Positions 36,857 to 44,792 of a stretch of DNA of 49,726 nucleotides are shown here, in pieces. Position 1 is the stretch's first letter. Each line of letters begins with the position of its first letter. The translations under genes were made by a program, and so were the position numbers. Under the pieces are notes generated by a model. It was not told the origin of the DNA and did not search any database. It saw nothing but the letters and a program-made list of their open reading frames with translations. The stretch is from contig CANKRG010000010.1 of assembly GCA_947485165.1 (NCBI GenBank), positions 1 through 49,726 on the forward strand. The letters run 5' to 3'. This DNA comes from Comamonadaceae bacterium (GTDB lineage: Bacteria; Pseudomonadota; Gammaproteobacteria; Burkholderiales; Burkholderiaceae_C).

Positions 36857-37195
36857 TTATTCAGCAAACGTCACCAAATTGCCGTCAACGTCTAAGACGG
36901 AAAATTCGCGCAAACCCCAAGGTTTCAGGCTCAAGGGGTCATTCGGGTGGATGACGCCCAGTTTGGAGTAGTTTGCAAACAGCGCCTCAATGTCGGAGAC
37001 GTTGATCCTGCAGCCAGTGGCGCGTGGAACTGCGGCGTCTGTGCATAGCCAGAAGTGAATTTGTACGGCGTCTTGCTGCACGATGCCGTAATCGGGAAAG
37101 TGGGCTGATTTGGTAAAACCGAGCTTTTCAAAGAAGGCGATGCTGCGTTGAATGTCCAACGAAGCCAGTTTTGGGATGGCGCTGATGAATGCCAT
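36857..37195 (-). CDS. VOC-family (glyoxalase/bleomycin-resistance-like) protein
   Basis: 112-residue protein of the vicinal-oxygen-chelate fold. The N-terminus FISAIPKLASLDIQRSIAFFEKLGF, read in pieces, and the C-terminus GLREFSVLDVDGNLVTFAE with its metal-ligand Glu (E112 or E101 region) resemble bleomycin-resistance proteins, which bind rather than cleave the drug. The start at 37195 was chosen because AGAAGGAA precedes it; that site overlaps the stop codon of the ROK kinase gene, so the two are probably coupled. Substrate unknown. Confidence 0.85.
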   Translation of the reverse strand: MAFISAIPKLASLDIQRSIAFFEKLGFTKSAHFPDYGIVQQDAVQIHFWLCTDAAVPRATGCRINVSDIEALFANYSKLGVIHPNDPLSLKPWGLREFSVLDVDGNLVTFAE

Positions 37196-37206
37196 CAAAA
37201 TTCCTT

Positions 37207-38205
37207 CTAAGCCACCAAGGCCAACGCGCCCCAATCCCCCACCTGATTCCCCAGCCCCGCTGGCACCAGCTCGCAAGTCGCAGTCAGCGCTGGCATTTTG
37301 CCGTGGATGACGGCTTGGAGTTTGGGTAACAGGTAGTCACGGTGGTGCCAAAAGACGCTGCCGCCTAGGCTGATGCGTTCCAGGTCCAGCGTCACGATCA
37401 GGTTGTACAAAGCCCGCCCCATATCCTCGCACAGGGCATCAATAATGGCTATAGCCGTCGCATTTCCTTCCTGAGCAGCTATTAAAAGTGCAGCAGAATC
37501 ACCAAACCCTTGATCCGAAAAACGCCGTGGAATGGCGTTGCCGGCGACCAAAGCTTCCAAATCGCCAAGGTTGCCGCAGCCGCACAAAGCGTCGTGGTTG
37601 GTGCTGACAAACATGTGGCCCGCATGGCCGGCGTTGCCGTTTTTGCCGCGCAGCACGTGGCCGTCAACGCACAGCCCTGTGCCAATGCCGGTGCTCCAGG
37701 TCACATAGGCGCAGCTGGCCAGCGGTTTGCCGTTGTGTTGCAGCGCGCCCCAACGGCGCTCGGCTTCCAGCGCACCAATGCCGTCGTTTTCCACCCGAAT
37801 GTGGCGCACGTGGGGGAAGTGCGCACGCAGCGGGGTTTCTAACAGGGCGGTTTGCCAGTTATTCGGTAAACCCCGCGCTTTGCCCGCCATGCCGCCGCAA
37901 ATATTGGGGGCAGCCAGCTCGACCATGCCTTTGTTCAACACAAAAGGGCCACAGCTGGAGACGCCAACGCCATCAATATCTTGTTCTTTGAAGCCGGCCT
38001 CAGCGCAGCTTTCACCAATCATGCGGATGATTTGCAGTGCCAAAGCGTCGTTTTTTCCCTCTTTGGCCGTCGGTTCAACGCGTTTGGCGTGCAAACCAGC
38101 GCTGTTGGCCAGCGTCACTGCCACTTTGGTGCCGCCCAAATCTACGCAGGCTTTCAAGCCTGTCAGGGCGGTAAAAACGGAAGAGGACGGGGCGAAGTCA
38201 GTCAT
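37207..38205 (-). CDS. ROK-family sugar kinase
   Basis: Hexokinase-fold kinase of the ROK family, 332 residues, acting on glucose, fructose or N-acetylglucosamine. Phosphate-binding motif DLGGTKVAVTL (about 18-28), catalytic Asp in VENDGIGALEAE (about 139), and the ROK zinc segment HDALCGCGNLGDLEA (about 203-217). In the zinc motif CxCGxxGCxE the third Cys is Asp here, so metal binding may be weakened. DNA 37441-37500 resembles a family A repeat but the protein is not visibly longer there. A 44-base gap separates it from the DUF2905 gene upstream. Confidence 0.87.
   Translation of the reverse strand: MTDFAPSSSVFTALTGLKACVDLGGTKVAVTLANSAGLHAKRVEPTAKEGKNDALALQIIRMIGESCAEAGFKEQDIDGVGVSSCGPFVLNKGMVELAAPNICGGMAGKARGLPNNWQTALLETPLRAHFPHVRHIRVENDGIGALEAERRWGALQHNGKPLASCAYVTWSTGIGTGLCVDGHVLRGKNGNAGHAGHMFVSTNHDALCGCGNLGDLEALVAGNAIPRRFSDQGFGDSAALLIAAQEGNATAIAIIDALCEDMGRALYNLIVTLDLERISLGGSVFWHHRDYLLPKLQAVIHGKMPALTATCELVPAGLGNQVGDWGALALVA
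37441..37500 (-). repeat. Degenerate family A-like segment in ROK kinase gene
   Basis: Read on the minus strand, this stretch contains TTTTAATAGCTG and, 15 bases on, GCGACGGCTATAGCC, which line up with ATAGCTG and CAACGGCTATAGGC of the copy in the ABC exporter gene at similar spacing. The GGCAATAAATAC core is not recognisable. The encoded LLIAAQEGNATAIAIIDAL fits an ordinary ROK helix, so the likeness may be partly chance. Confidence 0.3.
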
Positions 38206-38249
38206 AAAACCTGTCGTGGACGTTTTGAAGGGGGCAAAAAAGCTTGTCT

Positions 38250-38465
38250 CTATTTATACAGCAAAGCGATGGCTAAATACACCGCAGTCGCCAAAAGAAC
38301 CATGTAGGTAACTGGGATACGCCGCACTTTGCCAAACGCGCGAAATGTCAAATTACTGCTCAATTTGGTCCAACCCAGTTTTTCCAGCCACGGCAAACGC
38401 ATGGAAAACAGCCAGCTGACGAACAGCACGGCAAGGATGGCGAAGAAAACCCAGCGCAGCATCAT
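38250..38465 (-). CDS. DUF2905-like small membrane protein
   Basis: 71 residues with two hydrophobic helices (about 5-20 and 51-68) separated by a basic loop containing LGWTKLSSNLTFRAFGKVRRIPV. This resembles DUF2905, in which a PGDIxxxxxxxxxxxP-like loop links two membrane helices. The ATG at 38465 has GAGGT eight bases upstream; an in-frame longer version would run back into the neighbouring gene. It follows the methyltransferase gene by ten bases. Function unknown. Confidence 0.72.
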   Translation of the reverse strand: MMLRWVFFAILAVLFVSWLFSMRLPWLEKLGWTKLSSNLTFRAFGKVRRIPVTYMVLLATAVYLAIALLYK

Positions 38466-38475
38466 ATTAAGTACC

Positions 38476-39609
38476 TCACAAGGTGTGCGTCCGGTCACCC
38501 GCGCTGAAACCCAGCGCATCCCACGGCTCGCCGGTGCAAAAGCCAATCACTTTGAACAATTCGCCCATTTCATGCTCGTTGATGAGTTTCAGGGCGTTGG
38601 CTTGATTCGGCAAATCCGCGTCTTCCAAAGCCACATGCAAGCCGCAGTTCAGCAAAAACCGCCCTTGGCTGGTGTAGCCCAGCGCGTTCAATCCTTCGTC
38701 CTGTGCCGCCACAGCCACGCCGGTGAAGTTGACGTGCGCGGTGATGTCTTTGCGCCCCACTTGCGCCAGCGGGTCGCCATCGGCCAGGTGGCCTTGGTGG
38801 CACATGACCGTGCCCATGTAGCGCTGCGGGTGGAAGTACTCAGCCTCGGGAAAGCCATAGTCGATGAAAAATGCGGCACCGCCGTGCTGACTGGCGCATA
38901 ATTTATGCGCCAACGTCCGCATAAACGCCTCGGCTTGAGGGTGAATTTCGGTCAAATAGTCGTGCTCGCCCAAGATGTCTAGCGGCGGGCGCAGCTCGGT
39001 AGTGCGATCTTGCCAATCAAATTCATGCTCTGGTGTAACAATCACGCCGCGTTCGTACCAGCTGCCTTTCACGCGTGCCAGCAGCTTCACCGGCATCGCA
39101 TCCAGCACCTCGTTGCCCACCACCACGCCTTGCATCGTGTCCGGCAGTTCGTTCGCCCAATGAACTTTGTCGCCAAACATCATTAGCGTTTCTTGCTGGC
39201 GCTGGCGCAGCGCACCGGACAAATCAACAATCGTGTAGCGGGTGACGGTCTGTCCCATTTGCTCTAAAGCGCCCAACAGTTGTTTGGCTAGAGCGCCAGA
39301 GCCTGCGCCAAACTCCCAAATTTCAGAAGTTTGCGTCTGTTGCAGCGCTTGGGCGATTTGCTTGGCTAGGGTTTGGCCGAAAAGCGGGGTGAGCTCAGGT
39401 GCCGTGACGAAATCACTGCCAGAGGCCACGTCTTTGCTCGGGAAAAGTCCAAATTTACGCAAATCATTGGCGTAGTAGCCCAAGCCGGGTGCGTACAGCG
39501 CCAGTGCCATGAAACGGTCAAACGGCAGCCAGCCACCGTTGGCTTGGAGGGTGGTTTCAATGTGGCTTTGCAGAACGAAAGCCGCAGAAGTGGCGGAAGT
39601 GGAGGGCAT
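38476..39609 (-). CDS. SAM-dependent methyltransferase, MidA/NDUFAF7 family
   Basis: 377-residue protein of the MidA/NDUFAF7 group (DUF185). Human NDUFAF7 methylates an arginine of a respiratory complex I subunit; bacterial members are little studied. The SAM site is EIWEFGAGSGALAKQLL (about 104-120); FIDYGFPEAEYFHPQRYMGT, in pieces, and GGWLPFDRFMALALYAPGLGYY near the N-terminus are typical. The ATG at 39609 was taken; the frame is open to a TTG at 39633. No ribosome binding site is obvious. Divergent from the folM-like gene by 56 bases. Confidence 0.87.
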   Translation of the reverse strand: MPSTSATSAAFVLQSHIETTLQANGGWLPFDRFMALALYAPGLGYYANDLRKFGLFPSKDVASGSDFVTAPELTPLFGQTLAKQIAQALQQTQTSEIWEFGAGSGALAKQLLGALEQMGQTVTRYTIVDLSGALRQRQQETLMMFGDKVHWANELPDTMQGVVVGNEVLDAMPVKLLARVKGSWYERGVIVTPEHEFDWQDRTTELRPPLDILGEHDYLTEIHPQAEAFMRTLAHKLCASQHGGAAFFIDYGFPEAEYFHPQRYMGTVMCHQGHLADGDPLAQVGRKDITAHVNFTGVAVAAQDEGLNALGYTSQGRFLLNCGLHVALEDADLPNQANALKLINEHEMGELFKVIGFCTGEPWDALGFSAGDRTHTL

Positions 39610-39665
39610 CGTTAAAATGGGTCTAATTCTCAAAAAGCTTTTTAAATCAAGCGATATTGTCCTGC

Positions 39666-40505
39666 ATGTCTTCCTTTCATCACCAACCTGTCGTTTTAAT
39701 CACGGGCGCAGCCAAGCGGCTGGGGCGCGAGATCGCGTTGACGCTGGCAAAAAACGGTTGGCGGGTGGCGGTGCATTATCGGTCTAGCGAACAAGATGCT
39801 ATTAATACAATAGCAAGCTTGGCAATAAATACAAAAGCTACAGCTGAAAAAGTGGGTGTAAGCAGCTTGAATGACACAAATCACGCCAAATTCCAGTGTG
39901 ATTTGAGCGAAGAATCAGACGTTCGCACTTTGCTGCCGCAGGTGATTGCCCACTTCGGCCGCGTCGATGCCGTGGTGAACAGCGCAGCGATTTTTGAGCA
40001 CGATGCCGCCGCGACTTTCAGCTACAGCGCGATGCAGAAACACTTGGCGACCAACACCGGCGCAGCGATTGTGCTGTCGCAGGCGCTGTGCGCGCACGTG
40101 TCTGAGCGTCAAAAAGCGGGTGACACGACAGCCCAAGGCGCTGTCGTGAATTTGCTCGATCAAAAACTCTGGAACCAAAACCCTGATTTTTTCAGCTACA
40201 CCCTGAGCAAAGCCGCATTGGAAGCCGCCAACACCATGCTGGCGATGGAGCTTGCGCCCTTGGTTCGCGTCATCGGCGTGGCGCCGGGGCTGACGCTGAC
40301 CAGCCACATGATCAGCGATGAAAAGTTTCAAGAGCTGCACAAAATATCGCCGCTGGGGCGCTCGTCCACCGCGCAAGATGTGGCGGACGCTGTGCGTTTT
40401 GCGCTGGAAAACCGCTCCATCACCGGCACGACCCTGTTGGTCGATGGTGGGCAGCATTTGATGCGTTTTGCGCGCGATTTTTCAATGATGGATGGTGATA
40501 AATGA
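39666..40505 (+). CDS. folM: Pteridine reductase-like SDR (FolM type)
   Basis: Short-chain reductase of 279 residues that probably reduces dihydropteridines (dihydrofolate or dihydromonapterin). Cofactor motif VVLITGAAKRLGREIA (about 9-24), with the Arg of NADPH-dependent pteridine reductases; catalytic YTLSK (about 179-183); VNSAAIFEHD (about 109-118). Residues about 44-75 form an insertion relative to the family; 39797-39845 there is a family A repeat. Its TGA overlaps the folB ATG by four bases, linking it to folate synthesis. The ATG at 39666 is used; the frame is open to a TTG at 39657. Confidence 0.86.
   Translation: MSSFHHQPVVLITGAAKRLGREIALTLAKNGWRVAVHYRSSEQDAINTIASLAINTKATAEKVGVSSLNDTNHAKFQCDLSEESDVRTLLPQVIAHFGRVDAVVNSAAIFEHDAAATFSYSAMQKHLATNTGAAIVLSQALCAHVSERQKAGDTTAQGAVVNLLDQKLWNQNPDFFSYTLSKAALEAANTMLAMELAPLVRVIGVAPGLTLTSHMISDEKFQELHKISPLGRSSTAQDVADAVRFALENRSITGTTLLVDGGQHLMRFARDFSMMDGDK
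39797..39845 (+). repeat. Family A repeat inside the folM-like gene
   Basis: The stretch reads TGCTATTAATACAATAGCA, then AGCTTGGCAATAAATACAAA and AGCTA. The TGCTAT...ATAGCA arm pair and the TTGGCAATAAATACA core match the intergenic copy at 18646-18706 closely. It lies in the coding direction and is translated in frame as DAINTIASLAINTKATA, just after the first beta-alpha unit of the Rossmann fold. Confidence 0.8.
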
Positions 40506-40888
40506 CCTCAAATTCTGCAAAAAATACCCAAGGTCAACAGATTCTGACGCTGACCGGCCTGCGGTTTGACGCCAATTTGGGCATTTTGGAGCACGAAAAG
40601 CGTGATCCGCAGCCGATCCAGGTCGATGCCGAGTTGAACCAAGGCCTGCAGCCGCTGCTGCCGGGGGACGACGACATCAACCACGTGCTGGACTACCGCA
40701 AGGTGCGGCAGATCATCATCAGCGAATGCACGGCGGAGCATGTGAACTTGCTGGAAAGTCTGATCGGCAAACTCAGCCACCGCCTGATGCAGCTGCCCGG
40801 CGTGTTGGGTGTGCGGGTGAAAATAGCGAAATTAGAGATATTTGACGACTGCGAAGTGGCGATTCGCATTGAAACGGGGCAGTGGTGA
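40502..40888 (+). CDS. folB: Dihydroneopterin aldolase
   Basis: Splits dihydroneopterin to 6-hydroxymethyl-dihydropterin and glycolaldehyde in folate synthesis. 128 residues. The family segments LTGLRFDANLGILEHEKRDPQ (in pieces), VLDYRKVRQII (about 63-73) and HVNLLESLIGKL (about 80-91) with the substrate-binding Glu are present. It overlaps the folM-like gene by four bases, so the two folate genes are translated together. Confidence 0.92.
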   Translation: MTSNSAKNTQGQQILTLTGLRFDANLGILEHEKRDPQPIQVDAELNQGLQPLLPGDDDINHVLDYRKVRQIIISECTAEHVNLLESLIGKLSHRLMQLPGVLGVRVKIAKLEIFDDCEVAIRIETGQW

Positions 40889-40935
40889 TATCACCGAAAC
40901 CAATTGATATGGCTGGTTGAATTTTTAACTTTTCC

Positions 40936-40973
40936 CCGTTCGCCCTGAGGTATCGAAGGATCAGCGCGAACGG
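40936..40973. repeat. Short family B repeat upstream of ttcA
   Basis: CCGTTCGC (40936-40943) pairs perfectly with GCGAACGG (40966-40973), followed inside by CCTGA/TCAG. The beginning CCGTTCGCCCTGAGG and a TCGAAGG in the middle identify it as a shortened relative of the element at 24416-24479. It lies in the 135-base gap between folB and ttcA. Confidence 0.75.
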
Positions 40974-41023
40974 TTCAAACTTCACTAGAACACATCAGTA
41001 ATATAGACATTTGGAGTAAATAA

Positions 41024-41965
41024 ATGAGCGCAGTATGGGAAAAAATTGACGATATGGACGAAGTAGTCGTCGATAAAAAAGCAGAACGCAAAATCGAGCT
41101 GGAATCGCAAAAGCTGGAAAAACGCCTGTGCCGCAATGTCGGCCAGGCGATTGTGGACTTCAACATGATTGAAGCTGGCGACAAGGTGATGGTCTGCGTC
41201 TCTGGCGGCAAAGACAGCTACGCGATGCTGGATATTTTGCTCAAAATGCAGCAGCGCGCACCGATTCATTTCGATTTGATCGCTGTGAATCTGGACCAAA
41301 AGCAACCCGGTTTTCCCGACCACATCTTGCCCGAGTACCTGAAAAAGCTGGGTGTGCCGTACCACATTGAGAACCAAGACACGTATTCCATCGTCAAACG
41401 CGTGATTCCTGAAGGCAAAACCATGTGCAGCTTGTGCAGCCGCCTGCGTCGTGGCATTTTGTACCGCGTGGCGGAGGAGCTCGGCGCGACCAAAATCGCC
41501 CTCGGCCACCACCGCGACGACATGCTGCAAACCTTCTTTTTGAACATGTTTTTCGGCGGCCGACTCAAAGGCATGCCGCCTAAATTGGTCAGCGATTCGG
41601 GTAAACACATCGTCATCCGCCCGATGGCGTATGTGAACGAAAAAGACATCGTCCGTTGGGCGGCGCAGCAGCAGTTCCCCATCATTCCCTGCACGCTGTG
41701 CGGTAGCCAGCAAAACCTGCAGCGTGTGCAGGTCGGCAACATGCTGCGCGAGTGGCAAACCAAGTACCCGGGACGGATTGAGAATATGTTCAGCGCTTTG
41801 CAAAACGTCGTGCCGTCGCATTTGATGGATGGCAGCAAGTTTGATTTCAAAGGTTTGAAAGTGACCGGCGTGGCTGACCCTGAGGGCGACAAAGCCTTTG
41901 ATGCGGATGAGTTTCCGGCTGCGGCAGCCAACTTTCCTGCCAGCTTGCAAGTCGTTCAGCTATGA
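41024..41965 (+). CDS. ttcA: tRNA 2-thiocytidine synthetase TtcA
   Basis: Iron-sulfur enzyme that thiolates cytidine 32 of certain tRNAs. 313 residues. PP-loop ATPase motif [13 protein letters not shown] (about 57-69), and two CxxC pairs, CSLC (about 131) and CTLC (about 222), which hold the 4Fe-4S cluster. The segment [11 protein letters not shown] is typical. The stop codon overlaps the next gene's ATG by four bases. Confidence 0.95.
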   Translation: MSAVWEKIDDMDEVVVDKKAERKIELESQKLEKRLCRNVGQAIVDFNMIEAGDKVMVCVSGGKDSYAMLDILLKMQQRAPIHFDLIAVNLDQKQPGFPDHILPEYLKKLGVPYHIENQDTYSIVKRVIPEGKTMCSLCSRLRRGILYRVAEELGATKIALGHHRDDMLQTFFLNMFFGGRLKGMPPKLVSDSGKHIVIRPMAYVNEKDIVRWAAQQQFPIIPCTLCGSQQNLQRVQVGNMLREWQTKYPGRIENMFSALQNVVPSHLMDGSKFDFKGLKVTGVADPEGDKAFDADEFPAAAANFPASLQVVQL

Positions 41966-42633
41966 GCATGGGCATAAACATGATTGAGCCCACGCGTATT
42001 GTGGCGATTCGCCACGGCGAAACTGCTTGGAATGTGGCCGTCCGCATCCAAGGCTATACCGATATTGCTTTGAACGCACGGGGTCGTGAGCAAGCACTGC
42101 GATTAGGCGCCGCAGTCGGCAAAAGCCATGCGGGCGAGCCCGTCCACGCCATCTACAGCAGCGATTTGAGCCGGGCGTTTGACACCGCCCAAGCGGTTGC
42201 CAACCACACGGGCTTAACCGTTAAACCCGATGTTGGTTTGCGCGAACGCACGTTTGGCATTTTTGAAGGCCACACCTTTGACGAAGTGATGCAAACACGC
42301 CCTGAAGACGCGAAACGCTGGCGCTTGCGCGAGCCAGACTATTGCCCCGAGGGCGGTGAATCCTTGCGCCAATTTCGTACGCGGATTTTGGGCTGCGTTG
42401 AAGCGCTAGCCATTCAACACCCGGGCGAGCAAATTGCCGTGGTCGCGCATGGCGGGGTGATGGATGTGCTGTACCGCGCCGCGACCGGCCAAAGCATCCA
42501 AGCCCAACGCACCTGGGCGCTGGGCAATGCGGTGATCAACCGTTTGCTGTGGACGCCAGCCGGTTTCACCCTGGTGGGCTGGAACGATACGGCGCATCTT
42601 GACAATGAAGCCTTGACGGAAACGTATTCCTAA
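41962..42633 (+). CDS. Histidine phosphatase family protein
   Basis: Phosphoglycerate-mutase-like phosphatase, 223 residues. The phospho-histidine is in the RHG motif [10 protein letters not shown] (about 15-24), a second His in [12 protein letters not shown] (about 158), and an Arg/Glu pair in [14 protein letters not shown] (about 93-106). Cofactor-independent GpmB-like or alpha-ribazole phosphatase-like; the substrate cannot be settled. It overlaps ttcA by four bases. Confidence 0.88.
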   Translation: MSMGINMIEPTRIVAIRHGETAWNVAVRIQGYTDIALNARGREQALRLGAAVGKSHAGEPVHAIYSSDLSRAFDTAQAVANHTGLTVKPDVGLRERTFGIFEGHTFDEVMQTRPEDAKRWRLREPDYCPEGGESLRQFRTRILGCVEALAIQHPGEQIAVVAHGGVMDVLYRAATGQSIQAQRTWALGNAVINRLLWTPAGFTLVGWNDTAHLDNEALTETYS

Positions 42634-42663
42634 AACACTGAACACGAACAAAAAGAGGAAAAC

Positions 42664-43092
42664 ATGCTCTGGATCAAAGCCCTGCACATCGTCTTCGTCG
42701 CCAGCTGGTTTGCTGGTTTGTTTTACTTGCCACGTATTTTTGTGAACTTGGCGATGGTGCCGGCAGATTCAGCTGCTGAGCGCGCGCGTTTGCTCTTGAT
42801 GGCGCGTAAGTTGTACCGTTTCACCACTATTTTGGCCTTGCCAGCGTTGGTATTTGGCTTCTTGCTGTGGCTGTATTACGGCATTGGCAAAGGCCCCGGT
42901 AACGTTTGGATGCATGCCAAACTGGCTATCGTTCTGCTGGTGGTTGGCTACCACCACAGTTGTGGCGGTTTGCTGAAAAAGTTTGAAAAAAATGCACCTG
43001 CCCGTAGCCACGTTTGGTACCGCTGGTACAACGAGGTGCCGGTGATCTTGCTGCTCATCGCCGTGATTTTGGTCGTCGTGAAGCCGTTTTAA
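42664..43092 (+). CDS. hemJ: HemJ-like protoporphyrinogen oxidase (CopD/UPF0093)
   Basis: Four-helix membrane protein of 142 residues. The N-terminal KALHIVFVASWFAGLFYLPR with its conserved His, and the segment VWMHAKLAIVLLVVGYHH with His and Lys are the hallmarks of the HemJ family, which oxidises protoporphyrinogen IX in haem synthesis in many bacteria without HemY or HemG. The start follows AAGAGGAA by seven bases. The VanZ-like gene begins 12 bases later. Confidence 0.85.
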   Translation: MLWIKALHIVFVASWFAGLFYLPRIFVNLAMVPADSAAERARLLLMARKLYRFTTILALPALVFGFLLWLYYGIGKGPGNVWMHAKLAIVLLVVGYHHSCGGLLKKFEKNAPARSHVWYRWYNEVPVILLLIAVILVVVKPF

Positions 43093-43104
43093 ACCACAGC
43101 AAAC

Positions 43105-44220
43105 ATGTCAAGCCACGGTAAATCAAGTCACGGCAATACCTCAGCTTGGCCGCTTGCTTTGGTCTATATCGCCTTGGTGGTTTACGCCAGTTTGTACCCG
43201 TTCAGCGCGTGGCGCAACCAAGGTGTTTTGCCGTGGGCTTACCTCACGCAGCCTTTGCCCAAGTATTGGACGGGGTTTGACGTGGCCATCAACATCGCTG
43301 GTTACGCGCCCTTGGGTTTCTTGGGCGTTTTAACGGCCTTGCGCACGGGGCACGGCAAGTTTGCCGTCTTGGGCGTCACGCTGCTGGTGTTCACGCTGTC
43401 CATGTGTTTGGAGGGGTTGCAAAACTATTTGCCATCACGGCGTGCGTCTAATGTGGATTTATGGCTCAATGGTTTGGGAGGTTTGATCGGCGGGCTCAGC
43501 GCTTGGGCGCTTGAAAAGCTCGGCGCGATTGACCGCTGGAGCCATTTCCGCCGTACTTGGTTTGTGCCGCAGGCGCGTGGTGGCTTGGTGCTGCTGACTT
43601 TGTGGCCGATTGCCTTGTTTTTTCCTGCCTCCGTGCCTTTGGGCTTGGGGCAGGTGCTAGAGCGGGTTGAAGCCGCTTTGGGCGAAGCGCTGTCCGACAC
43701 GCCGTTTTTGGAGTGGCTGCCCATGCGCACCATCGAGCTGCAGCCGCTGCTGCCTGGGGCGGAACTGCTGTGTGTGCTGTTCGGGGCGTTGATGCCTGTC
43801 TTGTTGGCCTACTCCGTGCTGCGCACGCGTTTGCAGCGCGGTATCTTCTTGGTGATTATTTTGATGCTGGCCGTTGCCATCTCCGGCATTTCAGCGGGTT
43901 TAAGTTATGGGCCAGAGCATGCCATGGCATGGTTGACGCTGCCTGTTCAGCTTGGCCTGCTGGGGGCGGCTGTGGCGGGGGCGTTGTGCCTGTTGTTGTC
44001 GGCCAGAAGCTGTATCGCCGTGCTGCTGCTGGCACTGGTGGCACAGCTGTTCATGCTCAACTTGGCCCCCGCCAGCCCGTATTTCGCGCAAACCCTGCAA
44101 ACCTGGGAGCAGGGGCGTTTCATCCGCTTTCATGGCGTGGTGCAGTGGCTGGGTTGGTTGTGGCCATTTGTGGCTGTGGCGTATGTGATGGGGCGAATTT
44201 CGAAACCAAATGTCAATTGA
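43105..44220 (+). CDS. VanZ-family membrane protein
   Basis: 371-residue membrane protein with about nine hydrophobic segments. The VanZ domain lies in the N-terminal third: VVYASLYPFSAWR (about 23-35), NIAGYAPLGFLGVL (about 63-76), and LEGLQNYLPSRRASNVDLW (about 102-120) with LNGLGGLIGGLSAW. The C-terminal half is further membrane helices without a family I recognise. VanZ proteins affect teicoplanin resistance in enterococci, but here the role is unknown. It lies 12 bases after hemJ. Confidence 0.8.
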   Translation: MSSHGKSSHGNTSAWPLALVYIALVVYASLYPFSAWRNQGVLPWAYLTQPLPKYWTGFDVAINIAGYAPLGFLGVLTALRTGHGKFAVLGVTLLVFTLSMCLEGLQNYLPSRRASNVDLWLNGLGGLIGGLSAWALEKLGAIDRWSHFRRTWFVPQARGGLVLLTLWPIALFFPASVPLGLGQVLERVEAALGEALSDTPFLEWLPMRTIELQPLLPGAELLCVLFGALMPVLLAYSVLRTRLQRGIFLVIILMLAVAISGISAGLSYGPEHAMAWLTLPVQLGLLGAAVAGALCLLLSARSCIAVLLLALVAQLFMLNLAPASPYFAQTLQTWEQGRFIRFHGVVQWLGWLWPFVAVAYVMGRISKPNVN

Positions 44221-44266
44221 CGCTCAATTTAAGCTGAGAAGCCTCTGGCGGTAACTAAAATACAGC

Positions 44267-44641
44267 ATGCTTGACAATAATTCCCTCACTACCATTCCCC
44301 CAGCACCTGCTGACAAACCGTACTACGAACGGCACATCTTTTTTTGCGTCAATGAGCGCAAAAACGGCGAAGACAGCTGCTCCCAACACCACGCCAGCGA
44401 AGGCTTTGAACACTGTAAAAAGCTGGTCAAACAAGCCGGTTTGATGGGCAAAGGCAGCGTTCGCGTCAACAGCGCCAGCTGCCTTGACCGCTGCGCTGGC
44501 GGCCCGGTCGCGGTGGTTTACCCCGAAGGCGTTTGGTACAGTTTTGTCGACAACCACGACATTGAAGACATTGTCGAATCGCACCTGAAAAACGGCAAAG
44601 TGGTCGAACGGCTGGTTTTGCCCGCAAGCATTGGCCGTTAA
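44267..44641 (+). CDS. Thioredoxin-like 2Fe-2S ferredoxin
   Basis: 124-residue electron carrier of the thioredoxin-fold 2Fe-2S family (as in the NuoE C-terminal domain). The cluster ligands are Cys in HIFFCVNERKNGEDSC (about 25 and 36) and in SASCLDRCAGGPVAVVYPEGVWY (about 68 and 72). The C-terminal helix DIEDIVESHLKNG is typical. No redox partner gene is adjacent. It is followed by an intrinsic terminator. Confidence 0.88.
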   Translation: MLDNNSLTTIPPAPADKPYYERHIFFCVNERKNGEDSCSQHHASEGFEHCKKLVKQAGLMGKGSVRVNSASCLDRCAGGPVAVVYPEGVWYSFVDNHDIEDIVESHLKNGKVVERLVLPASIGR

Positions 44642-44680
44642 ACCGATATAACCTGTTGATTTTGTTGAATGATTTGTCTG

Positions 44681-44712
44681 GGAAGCCATAAAATGGACTT
44701 CCGGGCTTTTTT
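44681..44712 (+). terminator. Intrinsic terminator after the ferredoxin gene
   Basis: GGAAGCCAT (44681-44689) pairs with ATGG (44693-44696), a bulged A, and CTTCC (44698-44702) around an AAA loop. GGGC and six T residues (44707-44712) follow. It begins 40 bases after the ferredoxin stop codon. Confidence 0.65.
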
Positions 44713-44723
44713 GCAGGAAAAAC

Positions 44724-44780
44724 AGCTTCTAGCCGGCGTATTATATATCTAAGCTGCTATTAAATATATAGCAAAAATGA
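44724..44780 (-). repeat. Family A repeat upstream of dacC
   Basis: In reverse orientation it reads TTTGCTATATATTTAATAGC, AGCTTAGATATATAATACG and CCGGCTAGAAGC. The TGCTATATATTTAATAGCAG hairpin and terminal GGCTAG match other copies. It lies between the ferredoxin terminator and the dacC ATG (13 bases upstream of it), so it may carry or disturb the dacC promoter region. Confidence 0.8.
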
Positions 44781-44792
44781 CATTCTTATTGT

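Noticed and set aside
40985-41950. Long open frame on the minus strand opposite ttcA (about 320 codons)
   Set aside because: It lies entirely opposite ttcA, whose protein is clearly conserved; its translation resembles no family and is a codon-bias shadow.
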